Positions 1 through 4,955 of a stretch of 9,918 bases of DNA are shown in pieces. The stretch is from the NCBI GenBank assembly GCA_023401045.1, contig JAEXEM010000286.1:1-9918 (forward strand). The letters are read 5' to 3'. The position numbers and the translations under genes were made by a program. The notes under the pieces are model-generated. The model was not told the origin of the DNA and searched no databases. It saw only the letters and a program-made list of their open reading frames with translations. Every line of letters begins with the position of its first letter. Positions within the stretch are counted from its first letter, which is position 1. Origin of the DNA: Actinomycetes bacterium. Lineage in GTDB: Bacteria; Actinomycetota; Actinomycetes; Actinomycetales; Cellulomonadaceae.

Positions 1-23
1 TGCCGGTGGAGCGTCGGCTCAGG

Positions 24-1709
24 TCAGCCGTTCTCGTTGGCCCGCTCGTAGGCCCCGTTGATGAGCTCCATGTAGCTCGACAGGCCCTGGCCCTCGAGGC
101 CGCTCACGTAGGCGTCCCACTCGGAGAGGTCGCGCTGCCCGAGGATGAACGCGAGCGTCGCCGTGTCGACCGTGTCCTTCAGCGGCGTGCCGAGCAGCGA
201 GGACTGCTCGAGCTCCATCTCGTCCAGCGGGTGCGGCGGGAACGGGTCACGCGGCGTCCGGGTCTCCTGGATGGCCTCGATGTACGTGCCGTACGCCGGG
301 GTGTTGTACGACATCTTCAGCTCGATGGACTCGGTGGAGCCGACGAGCACGTCGTTGGCGAAGCCGAGGTCCTTCTTGATGTCGATCGTGCCCGCCGGGT
401 TGAGGTTGAGGGACTTGAGCGTGTACTCCGGGTTGAGGGAGTAGTTGCCCTCGGCGTCCTTCGTGTAGTGCTTGCCCTCGACGCCCCACTGGATGAGCTC
501 ACGGGCGTCCTGGTTGTAGTACAGCCAGTCCGTGAAGTGCAGCAGGTCGCAGAAGTTCTCGTCCTTCGCGGCGTCGGCGGTGAGCATGAAGCCGTTCCAG
601 AAGTTGCGGGGCTCGACCATCTGGCCCGCCGGACCGCCCGGGGGCGCGATCTGGACGAGCTCGTAGTCCGTGACACCGGCGGCGTCGAGCGCCGTGGCGA
701 ACTCCTGCACGGTCCACGAACCGCCGGAGGCCGCGAACACCTTCTCGGCCGCGACCTTCTCGGTCACCGTGCCGCCGCCGTCGTTGGCCTCGGTGAAGGA
801 CTCGGTGTCGAGCAGGCCCTTCTCGGTCAGACCGGCGAAGTAGGTGACCATGTCCTTGTAGCCGTCGGTGGCACCGGCGTACACGAACTCGCCCTTGTCC
901 TCGTCCCACCAGGCGCCGTCGCCGAAGCCCCAGCCGGCGACCGTGCCGAACGCGTGCGCCGCGTAGTTGGTGATGGCCCCGCCCTCGAACCCGTCGGCCA
1001 GCGGCTGGGAGTCCGGGTACTTCGCCTTGATGAGCTCGAGGCCCTTCTCCAGGTCCTCCCACGTCTCGGGGGCCGGTGCACCGACCTCGTCGAAGACGTC
1101 CTTGCGGATGATCATCGAGAACATCGGGACCGAGACCTCGTGCAGGCCCGGGGTCATGTAGTACTTGCCGTCGTCCAGGCGCAGGTCGTCGACCATGTCG
1201 ACGAGGTCCCACTCCTCGGTGTACTTCTTGAAGTTCGGCATGTAGTCGATGTAGTCGCTCAGCGGCACCACGGCGCCGGACGCGGCGAACTGCTGCTCCT
1301 CGCCCGTGTAGATGAGCGGGATGATCTGCGGCGCGTCACCGGCGCTGATGAGCAGCGAGCGCTTCTCCTCGTGGTCGCTGAACGGGATGTTCGTCAGCTT
1401 GAGCCTGACGTTCGTCCGCTCCTCGATCACGTCGAAGAACTCCCACGTGTCCGTGATCGGGTAGTCCGCCCAGTCGGTCCACAGCAGGGAGAACTCGCGC
1501 GGCTCGGCAGCCTTCCACTGCTCGTCGGCGACGCTCTCCGTGGAGCACTCCAGTTCCTGGCCCTCAGCGCCGGCGTTGTCGTCGCTGCTGCCGCCACCGC
1601 CGCCGCAGGCGGCCAGCCCCAGCGCCGCGGCGACGGCGGCGGCACCGAGTGCGGTGCCGCGGCGACGCAGGTGGCGCGCACGCCCCGTGTACGTCTCGCC
1701 ATTGAGCAT
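24..1709 (-). CDS. LplA/YtcQ-like extracellular solute-binding lipoprotein
   Basis: A 561-residue lipoprotein that would capture an oligosaccharide outside the membrane for an ABC importer. Residues 1-35 are a lipoprotein signal peptide: basic n-region with RRR at 15-17, Ala/Leu-rich core and lipobox LAAC with Cys35, followed by a Gly/Ser/Asp linker. The mature protein has the solute-binding layout, and its C-terminal stretch (GQRDLSEWDAYV, then an AYER-like end) is typical of the large LplA/YtcQ class. These run near 500-560 residues, longer than the usual 400-450 of MalE-like proteins. The ATG at 1709 is preceded on the minus strand by GAGGAG at about 7 nt. No permease for it lies in this window; partners may lie beyond the left edge, only 23 bp away. 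The gene is divergent from a LacI-family regulator, its likely controller. Known LplA-class substrates include pectin- and other polysaccharide-derived oligomers; the ligand here cannot be read from sequence. Class is sure, substrate unknown. Confidence 0.9.
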   Translation of the reverse strand: MLNGETYTGRARHLRRRGTALGAAAVAAALGLAACGGGGGSSDDNAGAEGQELECSTESVADEQWKAAEPREFSLLWTDWADYPITDTWEFFDVIEERTNVRLKLTNIPFSDHEEKRSLLISAGDAPQIIPLIYTGEEQQFAASGAVVPLSDYIDYMPNFKKYTEEWDLVDMVDDLRLDDGKYYMTPGLHEVSVPMFSMIIRKDVFDEVGAPAPETWEDLEKGLELIKAKYPDSQPLADGFEGGAITNYAAHAFGTVAGWGFGDGAWWDEDKGEFVYAGATDGYKDMVTYFAGLTEKGLLDTESFTEANDGGGTVTEKVAAEKVFAASGGSWTVQEFATALDAAGVTDYELVQIAPPGGPAGQMVEPRNFWNGFMLTADAAKDENFCDLLHFTDWLYYNQDARELIQWGVEGKHYTKDAEGNYSLNPEYTLKSLNLNPAGTIDIKKDLGFANDVLVGSTESIELKMSYNTPAYGTYIEAIQETRTPRDPFPPHPLDEMELEQSSLLGTPLKDTVDTATLAFILGQRDLSEWDAYVSGLEGQGLSSYMELINGAYERANENG

Positions 1710-1817
1710 GTACGTCTCCTCATCGAGTTCCGTGGTCCGACCGGTGACCGGACCGCTCGCTCCCCGTGGCGGTGGCCGAGCGGCCCGTCACGGACGTCGA
1801 CGACGACGACCGGGACG

Positions 1818-1833
1818 GTCCCGACGTCGGGAC
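1818..1833. promoter_or_regulatory. 16-bp perfect palindrome, possible LacI-family operator
   Basis: GTCCCGACGTCGGGAC is fully self-complementary with a central CG, the usual symmetry of LacI-family operators. It overlaps another inverted repeat at 1811-1823 (CGGGAC, one base, GTCCCG), so CGGGAC occurs twice around one GTCCCG. It lies about 22 bp downstream of the predicted transcription start of the LplA-like gene, where a bound repressor could block elongation. It could equally be an RNA hairpin or chance in GC-rich DNA. Confidence 0.35.
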
Positions 1834-1842
1834 ACGTATCCG

Positions 1843-1854
1843 GAAGGAACGATT
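1843..1854. promoter_or_regulatory. Promoter-proximal copy of a 12-bp repeated element (candidate operator)
   Basis: GAAGGAACGATT matches GAAGTAACGATT at 1897-1908 in 11 of 12 positions. It sits inside a wider imperfect palindrome at 1839-1862 centred on CG at 1850/1851, in which 8 of 12 base pairs are symmetric. It covers the predicted transcription start and touches the -10 element of the minus-strand promoter, a classic repressor position. The divergent LacI-family regulator starting at 2259 is the obvious candidate ligand. Confidence 0.45.
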
Positions 1855-1861
1855 TTCCCGG

Positions 1862-1890
1862 AGGCTAGGCCGCCGGATTTCGAGCGTCAA
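1862..1890 (-). promoter_or_regulatory. Promoter of the LplA-like gene (TTGACG-N17-TAGCCT)
   Basis: Read on the minus strand, a -35 element TTGACG (1885-1890) and a -10 element TAGCCT (1862-1867) are separated by exactly 17 bp. Both agree well with the primary sigma-factor consensus of actinobacteria. The local sequence is noticeably AT-richer than its surroundings. Transcription would start around 1855 and run into the solute-binding gene. Confidence 0.6.
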
Positions 1891-1896
1891 GGCTGT

Positions 1897-1908
1897 GAAG
1901 TAACGATT
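1897..1908. promoter_or_regulatory. Promoter-distal copy of the 12-bp repeated element (candidate operator)
   Basis: GAAGTAACGATT is the second copy of the element at 1843-1854. It lies just upstream of the -35 element and in the same orientation, with copy centres 54 bp apart, close to five helical turns. Two same-face sites bracketing a promoter fit looping repression, or activation from the distal site. Confidence 0.45.
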
Positions 1909-1996
1909 AAGCAACCGCGTGCGCACGCCCCCTCGGCCGGGGGCGTGAAGCGGGGCGGGCGCCGCTGCGTGGGCAGCCACCCGACCGCGGGACAGC

Positions 1997-2017
1997 GCCA
2001 TCCCTCGGTGGGGTGGC
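1997..2017. repeat. 8-bp inverted repeat with 5-nt loop
   Basis: GCCATCCC (1997-2004) and GGGGTGGC (2010-2017) pair over eight positions, seven Watson-Crick and one G-U if transcribed from the plus strand, around the loop TCGGT. There is no T-run after it, so it is not a canonical terminator. It sits alone in the GC-rich middle of the divergent region; otherwise I see nothing in 1920-2160. Confidence 0.3.
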
Positions 2018-2170
2018 ATCGGCCCGCGTCGGCGCCGTCAGCCGTGCGAGGACGGCGGGGGCTCGGCCCGGCGCGACGAGGGTCGGCCCGCCGGCGCCGC
2101 ACCGAGGCGCGCGGCACGGAGGCGGTGGCACCTCGTCGGTCGCGTCATCGGGACTCCCGGGTGATCTCCG

Positions 2171-2187
2171 TGCGGATCAGGTCCGCA
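2171..2187. promoter_or_regulatory. Near-palindrome upstream of lacI-family gene 1 (possible autoregulatory site)
   Basis: TGCGGA (2171-2176) and TCCGCA (2182-2187) form a 6-bp perfect inverted repeat; with the inner bases, seven of eight pairs match if G-T is counted. It lies 72 bp before the regulator's start codon. A second inverted repeat follows at 2209-2220 (GTGGT, CA, ACCAC). No clear -35/-10 pair for the plus strand accompanies them, so the role is a guess. Confidence 0.3.
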
Positions 2188-2258
2188 GGCTGCCACGGGC
2201 GGACAAACGTGGTCAACCACCAGCGGGTTGTCTGCCATGATCCACGCCGGAGGTCTCG

Positions 2259-3260
2259 ATGGTCACGATGAGCGACATCGCACGGCGGACCGGGGTCACG
2301 GTGACCACCGTCTCCAACGCGCTGACGAACCGCGGGAGGGTCTCGGAGAGCACGCGCTCGAAGATCCTCGCCGCGGCGCAGGAGATGGGGTACGAGGTCA
2401 ACCTCACCGCGCGGCACCTGCGCGTCGGCCGGTCGGACACGATCGCGCTCATCGTGCCGAGCTACCACGACTACTTCGGCGAGATCGCCGACCGGCTCGC
2501 CGTCGTCGTCGAGGCGACCGGCCGGCACCTCGTCCTCGAGCGCACCTCCGCGCGCGCCGAGGTCGAGCGCGCGGCCGTCACGCGGCCCCGGATGCGGATG
2601 TTCGACGGCGTGCTGCTCTCGACCGTCGGCCTCACCTACGACGAGATCGAGCAGGCCCGCCACCGTGTCCCGCTCGTCATGCTCGGCGAGCGGCCCATGC
2701 CCCCGACGGTCGACCACATCAGCCTCGACAACGTCGAGGGCGCCCGCACGGCGACCGCGCACCTCATCGCCGGCGGGGCGCGCCGTCCCGTCGTGCTCGG
2801 CGGGTGGACCGGCGACGACCGCGGGATCGCGTCGTCCCGGCGCGCCGGGTGGGAGCGGGCGCTCGTCGAGGCCCGGATCCCGGTCGACCCCCGGCTCGTC
2901 GTCCCGGTCGCCGACTACTCGCTGCACGACGCGCGCGAGGCCATGACCGCGTTCCTGCGCTCGGGGGTGCCCTTCGACGCGGTCTTCGGCGTCAACGACC
3001 TTGTCGCGCTCGGCGGGATGTCGGCCGTCGCCGAGGCCGGGCTGCGCGTGCCGCAGGACGTCCAGGTCGCCGGCTTCGACAACCTGCCGTTCACCGACTT
3101 CGTCCACCCGCGTCTCACGTCCGTCGACCCCCACCACGAGGACGTCGCCCAGACCGCGATGCGCCTGCTCGAACGGCGGATGGCGGGCGCCGACGCCCCG
3201 CCCGAGAAGATCGTCTCGCCGGTCACGCTCGTCGCGCGCGGCTCGACGCGCGCTACCTGA
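2259..3260 (+). CDS. LacI-family transcriptional regulator 1
   Basis: A 333-residue cytoplasmic repressor-type regulator of standard LacI length. Residues 4-24 form the helix-turn-helix (SDIARRTGVTVTTVSNALT), followed by the third helix and the minor-groove hinge helix around residues 50-56 (LTARHLR). Residues 60-330 form the two-lobed periplasmic-binding-like effector domain, and the protein ends with the family's GST motif near the C terminus. Effectors in this family are usually sugars. The ATG at 2259 has GGAGG 5 nt upstream; a second ATG at 2268 is too far from it. The gene is divergent from the LplA-like solute-binding gene and probably controls it through the paired elements at 1843-1908. 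It converges with the ABM gene downstream, leaving a 55-bp gap without a convincing terminator. Family is certain; effector and target are inferred from position only. Confidence 0.93.
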   Translation: MVTMSDIARRTGVTVTTVSNALTNRGRVSESTRSKILAAAQEMGYEVNLTARHLRVGRSDTIALIVPSYHDYFGEIADRLAVVVEATGRHLVLERTSARAEVERAAVTRPRMRMFDGVLLSTVGLTYDEIEQARHRVPLVMLGERPMPPTVDHISLDNVEGARTATAHLIAGGARRPVVLGGWTGDDRGIASSRRAGWERALVEARIPVDPRLVVPVADYSLHDAREAMTAFLRSGVPFDAVFGVNDLVALGGMSAVAEAGLRVPQDVQVAGFDNLPFTDFVHPRLTSVDPHHEDVAQTAMRLLERRMAGADAPPEKIVSPVTLVARGSTRAT

Positions 3261-3315
3261 CACGCACGCCGGAGCCGTGCCGCCGTCGCCGTCGGCCCGT
3301 GCCGGAGGGCGCGGC

Positions 3316-3627
3316 TCAGCGCGGGGAGACGTCGAGCACGACCTCGAACTCCAGCAGGTCCGCCCCCGACGCCACCGGCCGCGGCCGCTCCCCGTCCCCG
3401 GCGTGCGCGGCCCGGGCGTCCCCGTCGCGCCACGCGGCGAAGGACTCCTCGTCGGCCCAGTGCGTGACGACGAAGTACCGGTCCTCCCCGGCCACCGGTC
3501 GCAGGAGCTGGAAGCCGAGGAACCCCGGGGACCCCTCGACGGCGCCGGCGCGCGCGGCGAACCGCCGCTCGAGCTCCTGCCCGGCACCCGGCGGCACGGA
3601 GATGGCGTTGATCTTCACGACGGACAT
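3316..3627 (-). CDS. Small ABM-fold (antibiotic biosynthesis monooxygenase) protein
   Basis: A 103-residue soluble protein with a single ABM-type ferredoxin-like fold, known from small monooxygenases and IsdG/HmoB-like heme-degrading proteins that work as dimers. Visible family features are the opening strand (VVKINAISVPPG), helix with ELERRFAARAG, then SPGFLGFQLLRP and the strand DRYFVVTHWADEESFAAW, which closely matches the family pattern of aromatic residues before a W-x-x-x-x-x-F/Y-x-x-W stretch. Length is typical. I chose the ATG at 3627 over an in-frame upstream start at 3720, because homology to the family begins here. No Shine-Dalgarno sequence precedes it; TACGCT lies 6 nt upstream of the ATG, so the mRNA may be leaderless. 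Placed between two sugar regulators and transcribed opposite to both, it has no obvious link to sugar use. Whether it binds heme or oxidises anything is unknown. Confidence 0.82.
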   Translation of the reverse strand: MSVVKINAISVPPGAGQELERRFAARAGAVEGSPGFLGFQLLRPVAGEDRYFVVTHWADEESFAAWRDGDARAAHAGDGERPRPVASGADLLEFEVVLDVSPR

Positions 3628-3633
3628 GGCGCC

Positions 3634-3639
3634 AGCGTA
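3634..3639 (-). promoter_or_regulatory. Possible -10 element for a leaderless ABM transcript
   Basis: On the minus strand TACGCT fits TANNNT and ends 6 nt before the ATG at 3627, so transcription could start at or next to the start codon. No good -35 element is present at 16-18 bp. The absence of any purine-rich ribosome-binding site supports leaderless translation, common in actinobacteria. Confidence 0.3.
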
Positions 3640-3757
3640 CGAGCGGGCCGGCACGTCGACCCGCTGGGTGGTAGCCCCTGCGCCGTCGCCCGTGAGCGGT
3701 ACGTCCCGGGCCGTCACCACCCGTCCGGCACCTCCCGCTGCTCCCGACCTCCCCGGC

Positions 3758-3763
3758 TAGGAT
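3758..3763 (+). promoter_or_regulatory. -10-like TAGGAT just before lacI-family gene 2
   Basis: TAGGAT matches TANNNT and ends 7 nt before the ATG at 3771, the geometry of a leaderless transcript starting on the A of the start codon. The same bases (AGGAT) could instead be a weak Shine-Dalgarno sequence at acceptable spacing, so the two readings compete. No clear -35 is seen. A 7-bp inverted repeat (GGGTGGT at 3666-3672, ACCACCC at 3716-3722) lies upstream in the shared divergent gap. Confidence 0.4.
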
Positions 3764-3770
3764 CCGGCGC

Positions 3771-4790
3771 ATGGCCGAGCGCGTGACCATCGGCGATCTC
3801 GCGCGGCGCCTCGGGCTGTCGAAGGCGTCGGTCTCCTACGCGCTCAACGGCCAGCCCGGGGTGAGCACCGAGACGCGGGCCCGGGTGCTCGCGCTCGCAC
3901 GCGAGCTCGAGTGGTACCCGAGCTCGTCGGCGCGCGCGCTCTCCGGGGCGCGCACCGGGGTCGTCGGCCTCGTGCTCTCGCGGGACCCGGACCTGCTCGG
4001 CACCGAGCCGTACTACATGCTCGTCCTCTCGGGCATCGAGACCGAGCTCATCGACGCGGACTACGGCCTGCTGCTGCGGATGGTCGGCACCGAGCCCGGC
4101 AGGGATCTCGCGGTCTACGAGCGGTGGGCCAAGGAACGGCGGGTCGACGGGGTGATGATCTTCGACCAGCGCCGGGACGACCCGCGGATCCCGCTGGTGC
4201 GCCACCTCGGCCTGCCCGCGGTGCTCAACGGCGCCTCCGAGCCGGGGGCGGCGCTGCGGGCGGTGGTGCCCGACGAGCACGGCGACGCGAGGCAGGTCGT
4301 CGACCTGCTGCACGGCCTCGGCCACCGGCACGTCGTGCACCTCACCGGCCCGTCCGGCCTGCTGCACGAGGAGCGGCGGGACCTGCTCATGCGTGCCGCC
4401 GCGGACCGGGTCGGGGTCGTCGTCGAGACCGTCGAGGGCGACTACACGATGGGAACCGCGGAGCGCGTGGTGACCGAGCGGCTGCGCCGCGGACCGGGCC
4501 CGACGGCGTGGGTCGCGTCGAACGACGTCATGGCGCTCGGGGTGGTCCGGGCGGCGGCGCGCGAGGGCGTCGACGTGCCGGGTGCGGTCTCGGTCGTCAG
4601 CTGGGACGACTCCCTCCTCTGCGAGATCGGCGCCCCGCCGGTCACGGCGCTCGACCGTCACCCGCGGGACTTCGGCCGCCGGTGCGCGCGGGCGCTGCTC
4701 GCGGAGATCGCCGGGGCCGGCGACGGCGACGAGGCTGCGCCGCCGAGCGAGCTGCGGGTGCGCGCGAGCACCGGCCCCGCCGCCGTCTGA
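3771..4790 (+). CDS. LacI-family transcriptional regulator 2
   Basis: A 339-residue LacI-family regulator. Residues 5-27 are the helix-turn-helix (VTIGDLARRLGLSKASVSYA); the recognition helix SKASVSYALNG with GVS after it marks a subgroup common in actinobacteria. The hinge (SSSARALSG, residues 51-59) leads into the effector domain (about 63-335), which ends with the conserved VRASTG motif. It differs clearly in its recognition helix from the first regulator (VTVTTVSNALT), so the two should bind different operators. The gene reads directly toward the solute-binding/permease/hydrolase operon, 165 bp upstream of it, and most likely represses that operon, possibly through the AACCGGTT site at 4906-4929, until its sugar effector is present. 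The start at 3771 gives the full helix-turn-helix; it may be leaderless. Family certain, effector unknown. Confidence 0.93.
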   Translation: MAERVTIGDLARRLGLSKASVSYALNGQPGVSTETRARVLALARELEWYPSSSARALSGARTGVVGLVLSRDPDLLGTEPYYMLVLSGIETELIDADYGLLLRMVGTEPGRDLAVYERWAKERRVDGVMIFDQRRDDPRIPLVRHLGLPAVLNGASEPGAALRAVVPDEHGDARQVVDLLHGLGHRHVVHLTGPSGLLHEERRDLLMRAAADRVGVVVETVEGDYTMGTAERVVTERLRRGPGPTAWVASNDVMALGVVRAAAREGVDVPGAVSVVSWDDSLLCEIGAPPVTALDRHPRDFGRRCARALLAEIAGAGDGDEAAPPSELRVRASTGPAAV

Positions 4791-4848
4791 CCGACCCTGC
4801 CGGCACCCTCGGCGACCGGGCGGGCAGTGGCACGACCCCTTGACTCCC

Positions 4849-4864
4849 GTCACGAGTTCGTCAC
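4849..4864. promoter_or_regulatory. Imperfect palindrome upstream of operon promoter
   Basis: The stretch GTCACGAGTTCGTCAC is symmetric in six of eight pairs (GT-ACGA-TCGT-AC). It also holds the first of two 8-bp direct copies of CGTCACGA (4848-4855 and 4859-4866) spaced 11 bp, about one helical turn. Its centre lies 61 bp upstream of the centre of the AACCGGTT site. A second regulator site or activator site is possible; chance is not excluded. Confidence 0.25.
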
Positions 4865-4869
4865 GACTC

Positions 4870-4899
4870 TTCCCGTTCGGCGCAGTCCGTGGGTAGTTT
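4870..4899 (+). promoter_or_regulatory. Probable promoter of the transporter/hydrolase operon
   Basis: TAGTTT (4894-4899) is a good actinobacterial -10 element in the only AT-richer patch of this gap. The best -35 match is the weak TTCCCG (4870-4875) with an 18-bp spacer. Predicted start near 4906 coincides with the edge of the AACCGGTT palindrome and leaves a leader of about 50 nt. A better-looking TTGACT at 4840 has no -10 partner. Confidence 0.4.
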
Positions 4900-4905
4900 G
4901 TCCTC

Positions 4906-4929
4906 GCGAACTGAACCGGTTAGGCACGC
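4906..4929. promoter_or_regulatory. Candidate LacI-family operator (AACCGGTT core)
   Basis: A perfect 8-bp palindrome AACCGGTT (4914-4921), with central CG, is extended to 24 bp by GCG at 4906-4908 and CGC at 4927-4929, plus one further pair; 8 of 12 pairs are symmetric. It starts at the predicted transcription start, just downstream of the -10 element, where a repressor would block initiation. The adjacent upstream gene encodes a LacI-family regulator, the probable ligand. No second AACCGGTT was seen in other gaps of the window. Confidence 0.5.
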
Positions 4930-4943
4930 CCCCGGCACTCGAC

Positions 4944-4950
4944 AAGGGAG
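4944..4950 (+). promoter_or_regulatory. Ribosome-binding site fixing the GTG start at 4956
   Basis: AAGGGAG lies 5 nt before GTG at 4956. This start begins exactly with the basic n-region of a lipoprotein signal peptide, whereas in-frame starts further upstream, from 4827, would run through the promoter and operator. Confidence 0.6.
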
Positions 4951-4955
4951 TCACA

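Larger units (their letters stand above)
1710..1855 (-). other. Predicted structured 5' leader of the LplA-like gene
   Basis: If the promoter at 1862-1890 is used, the transcript would start near 1855 and carry about 146 nt before the ATG at 1709. This stretch has several inverted repeats that could fold in RNA: a 6-bp stem with 9-nt loop (1734-1739 with 1749-1754), a nested pair (1764-1768 with 1789-1793 enclosing 1774-1778 with 1781-1785), and the overlapping repeats at 1811-1833. The stem at 1734-1754 ends about 12 nt before the ribosome-binding site. I recognise no known riboswitch class, and high GC alone produces many short stems. Confidence 0.35.

Noticed and set aside
6..1868. A 620-codon open frame antisense to the LplA-like gene, and similar long frames antisense to other genes (2145-3587, 3714-4853, 4920-6404, 6089-7282, 8177-9169)
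   Set aside because: Their translations are Arg/Gly/Ala/Val-rich, low-complexity and without recognisable domains. They are mirror frames kept open by the extreme third-position GC of the real genes.
1920..2160. A small gene or structural RNA in the GC-rich middle of the divergent region
   Set aside because: No start with a ribosome-binding site leads into a protein-like frame, and I see no tRNA cloverleaf or known RNA motif; only the hairpin at 1997-2017 stands out.
3261..3315. Bidirectional terminator between the convergent lacI-family gene 1 and the ABM gene
   Set aside because: The gap shows direct repeats (CCGTGCCG, GCCGGAG) rather than a usable hairpin, and no T-tracts on either strand.
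2228..3760. Long plus-strand frames in other registers over the lacI-family genes, the solute-binding gene and the hydrolase (for example 3911-4843, 5053-5781, 8445-9215)
   Set aside because: They overlap well-supported genes on the same strand, and their composition is typical of out-of-frame GC-rich reading.
4797..4827. CTGCC/GGCAG inverted repeat after lacI-family gene 2 as a terminator
   Set aside because: Only 5 bp with a 21-nt interior and no T-run, so not a convincing intrinsic terminator.
4840..4845. TTGACT as the -35 element of the operon promoter
   Set aside because: No TANNNT element lies 16-18 bp downstream; the better -10 (TAGTTT at 4894) is much too far away.
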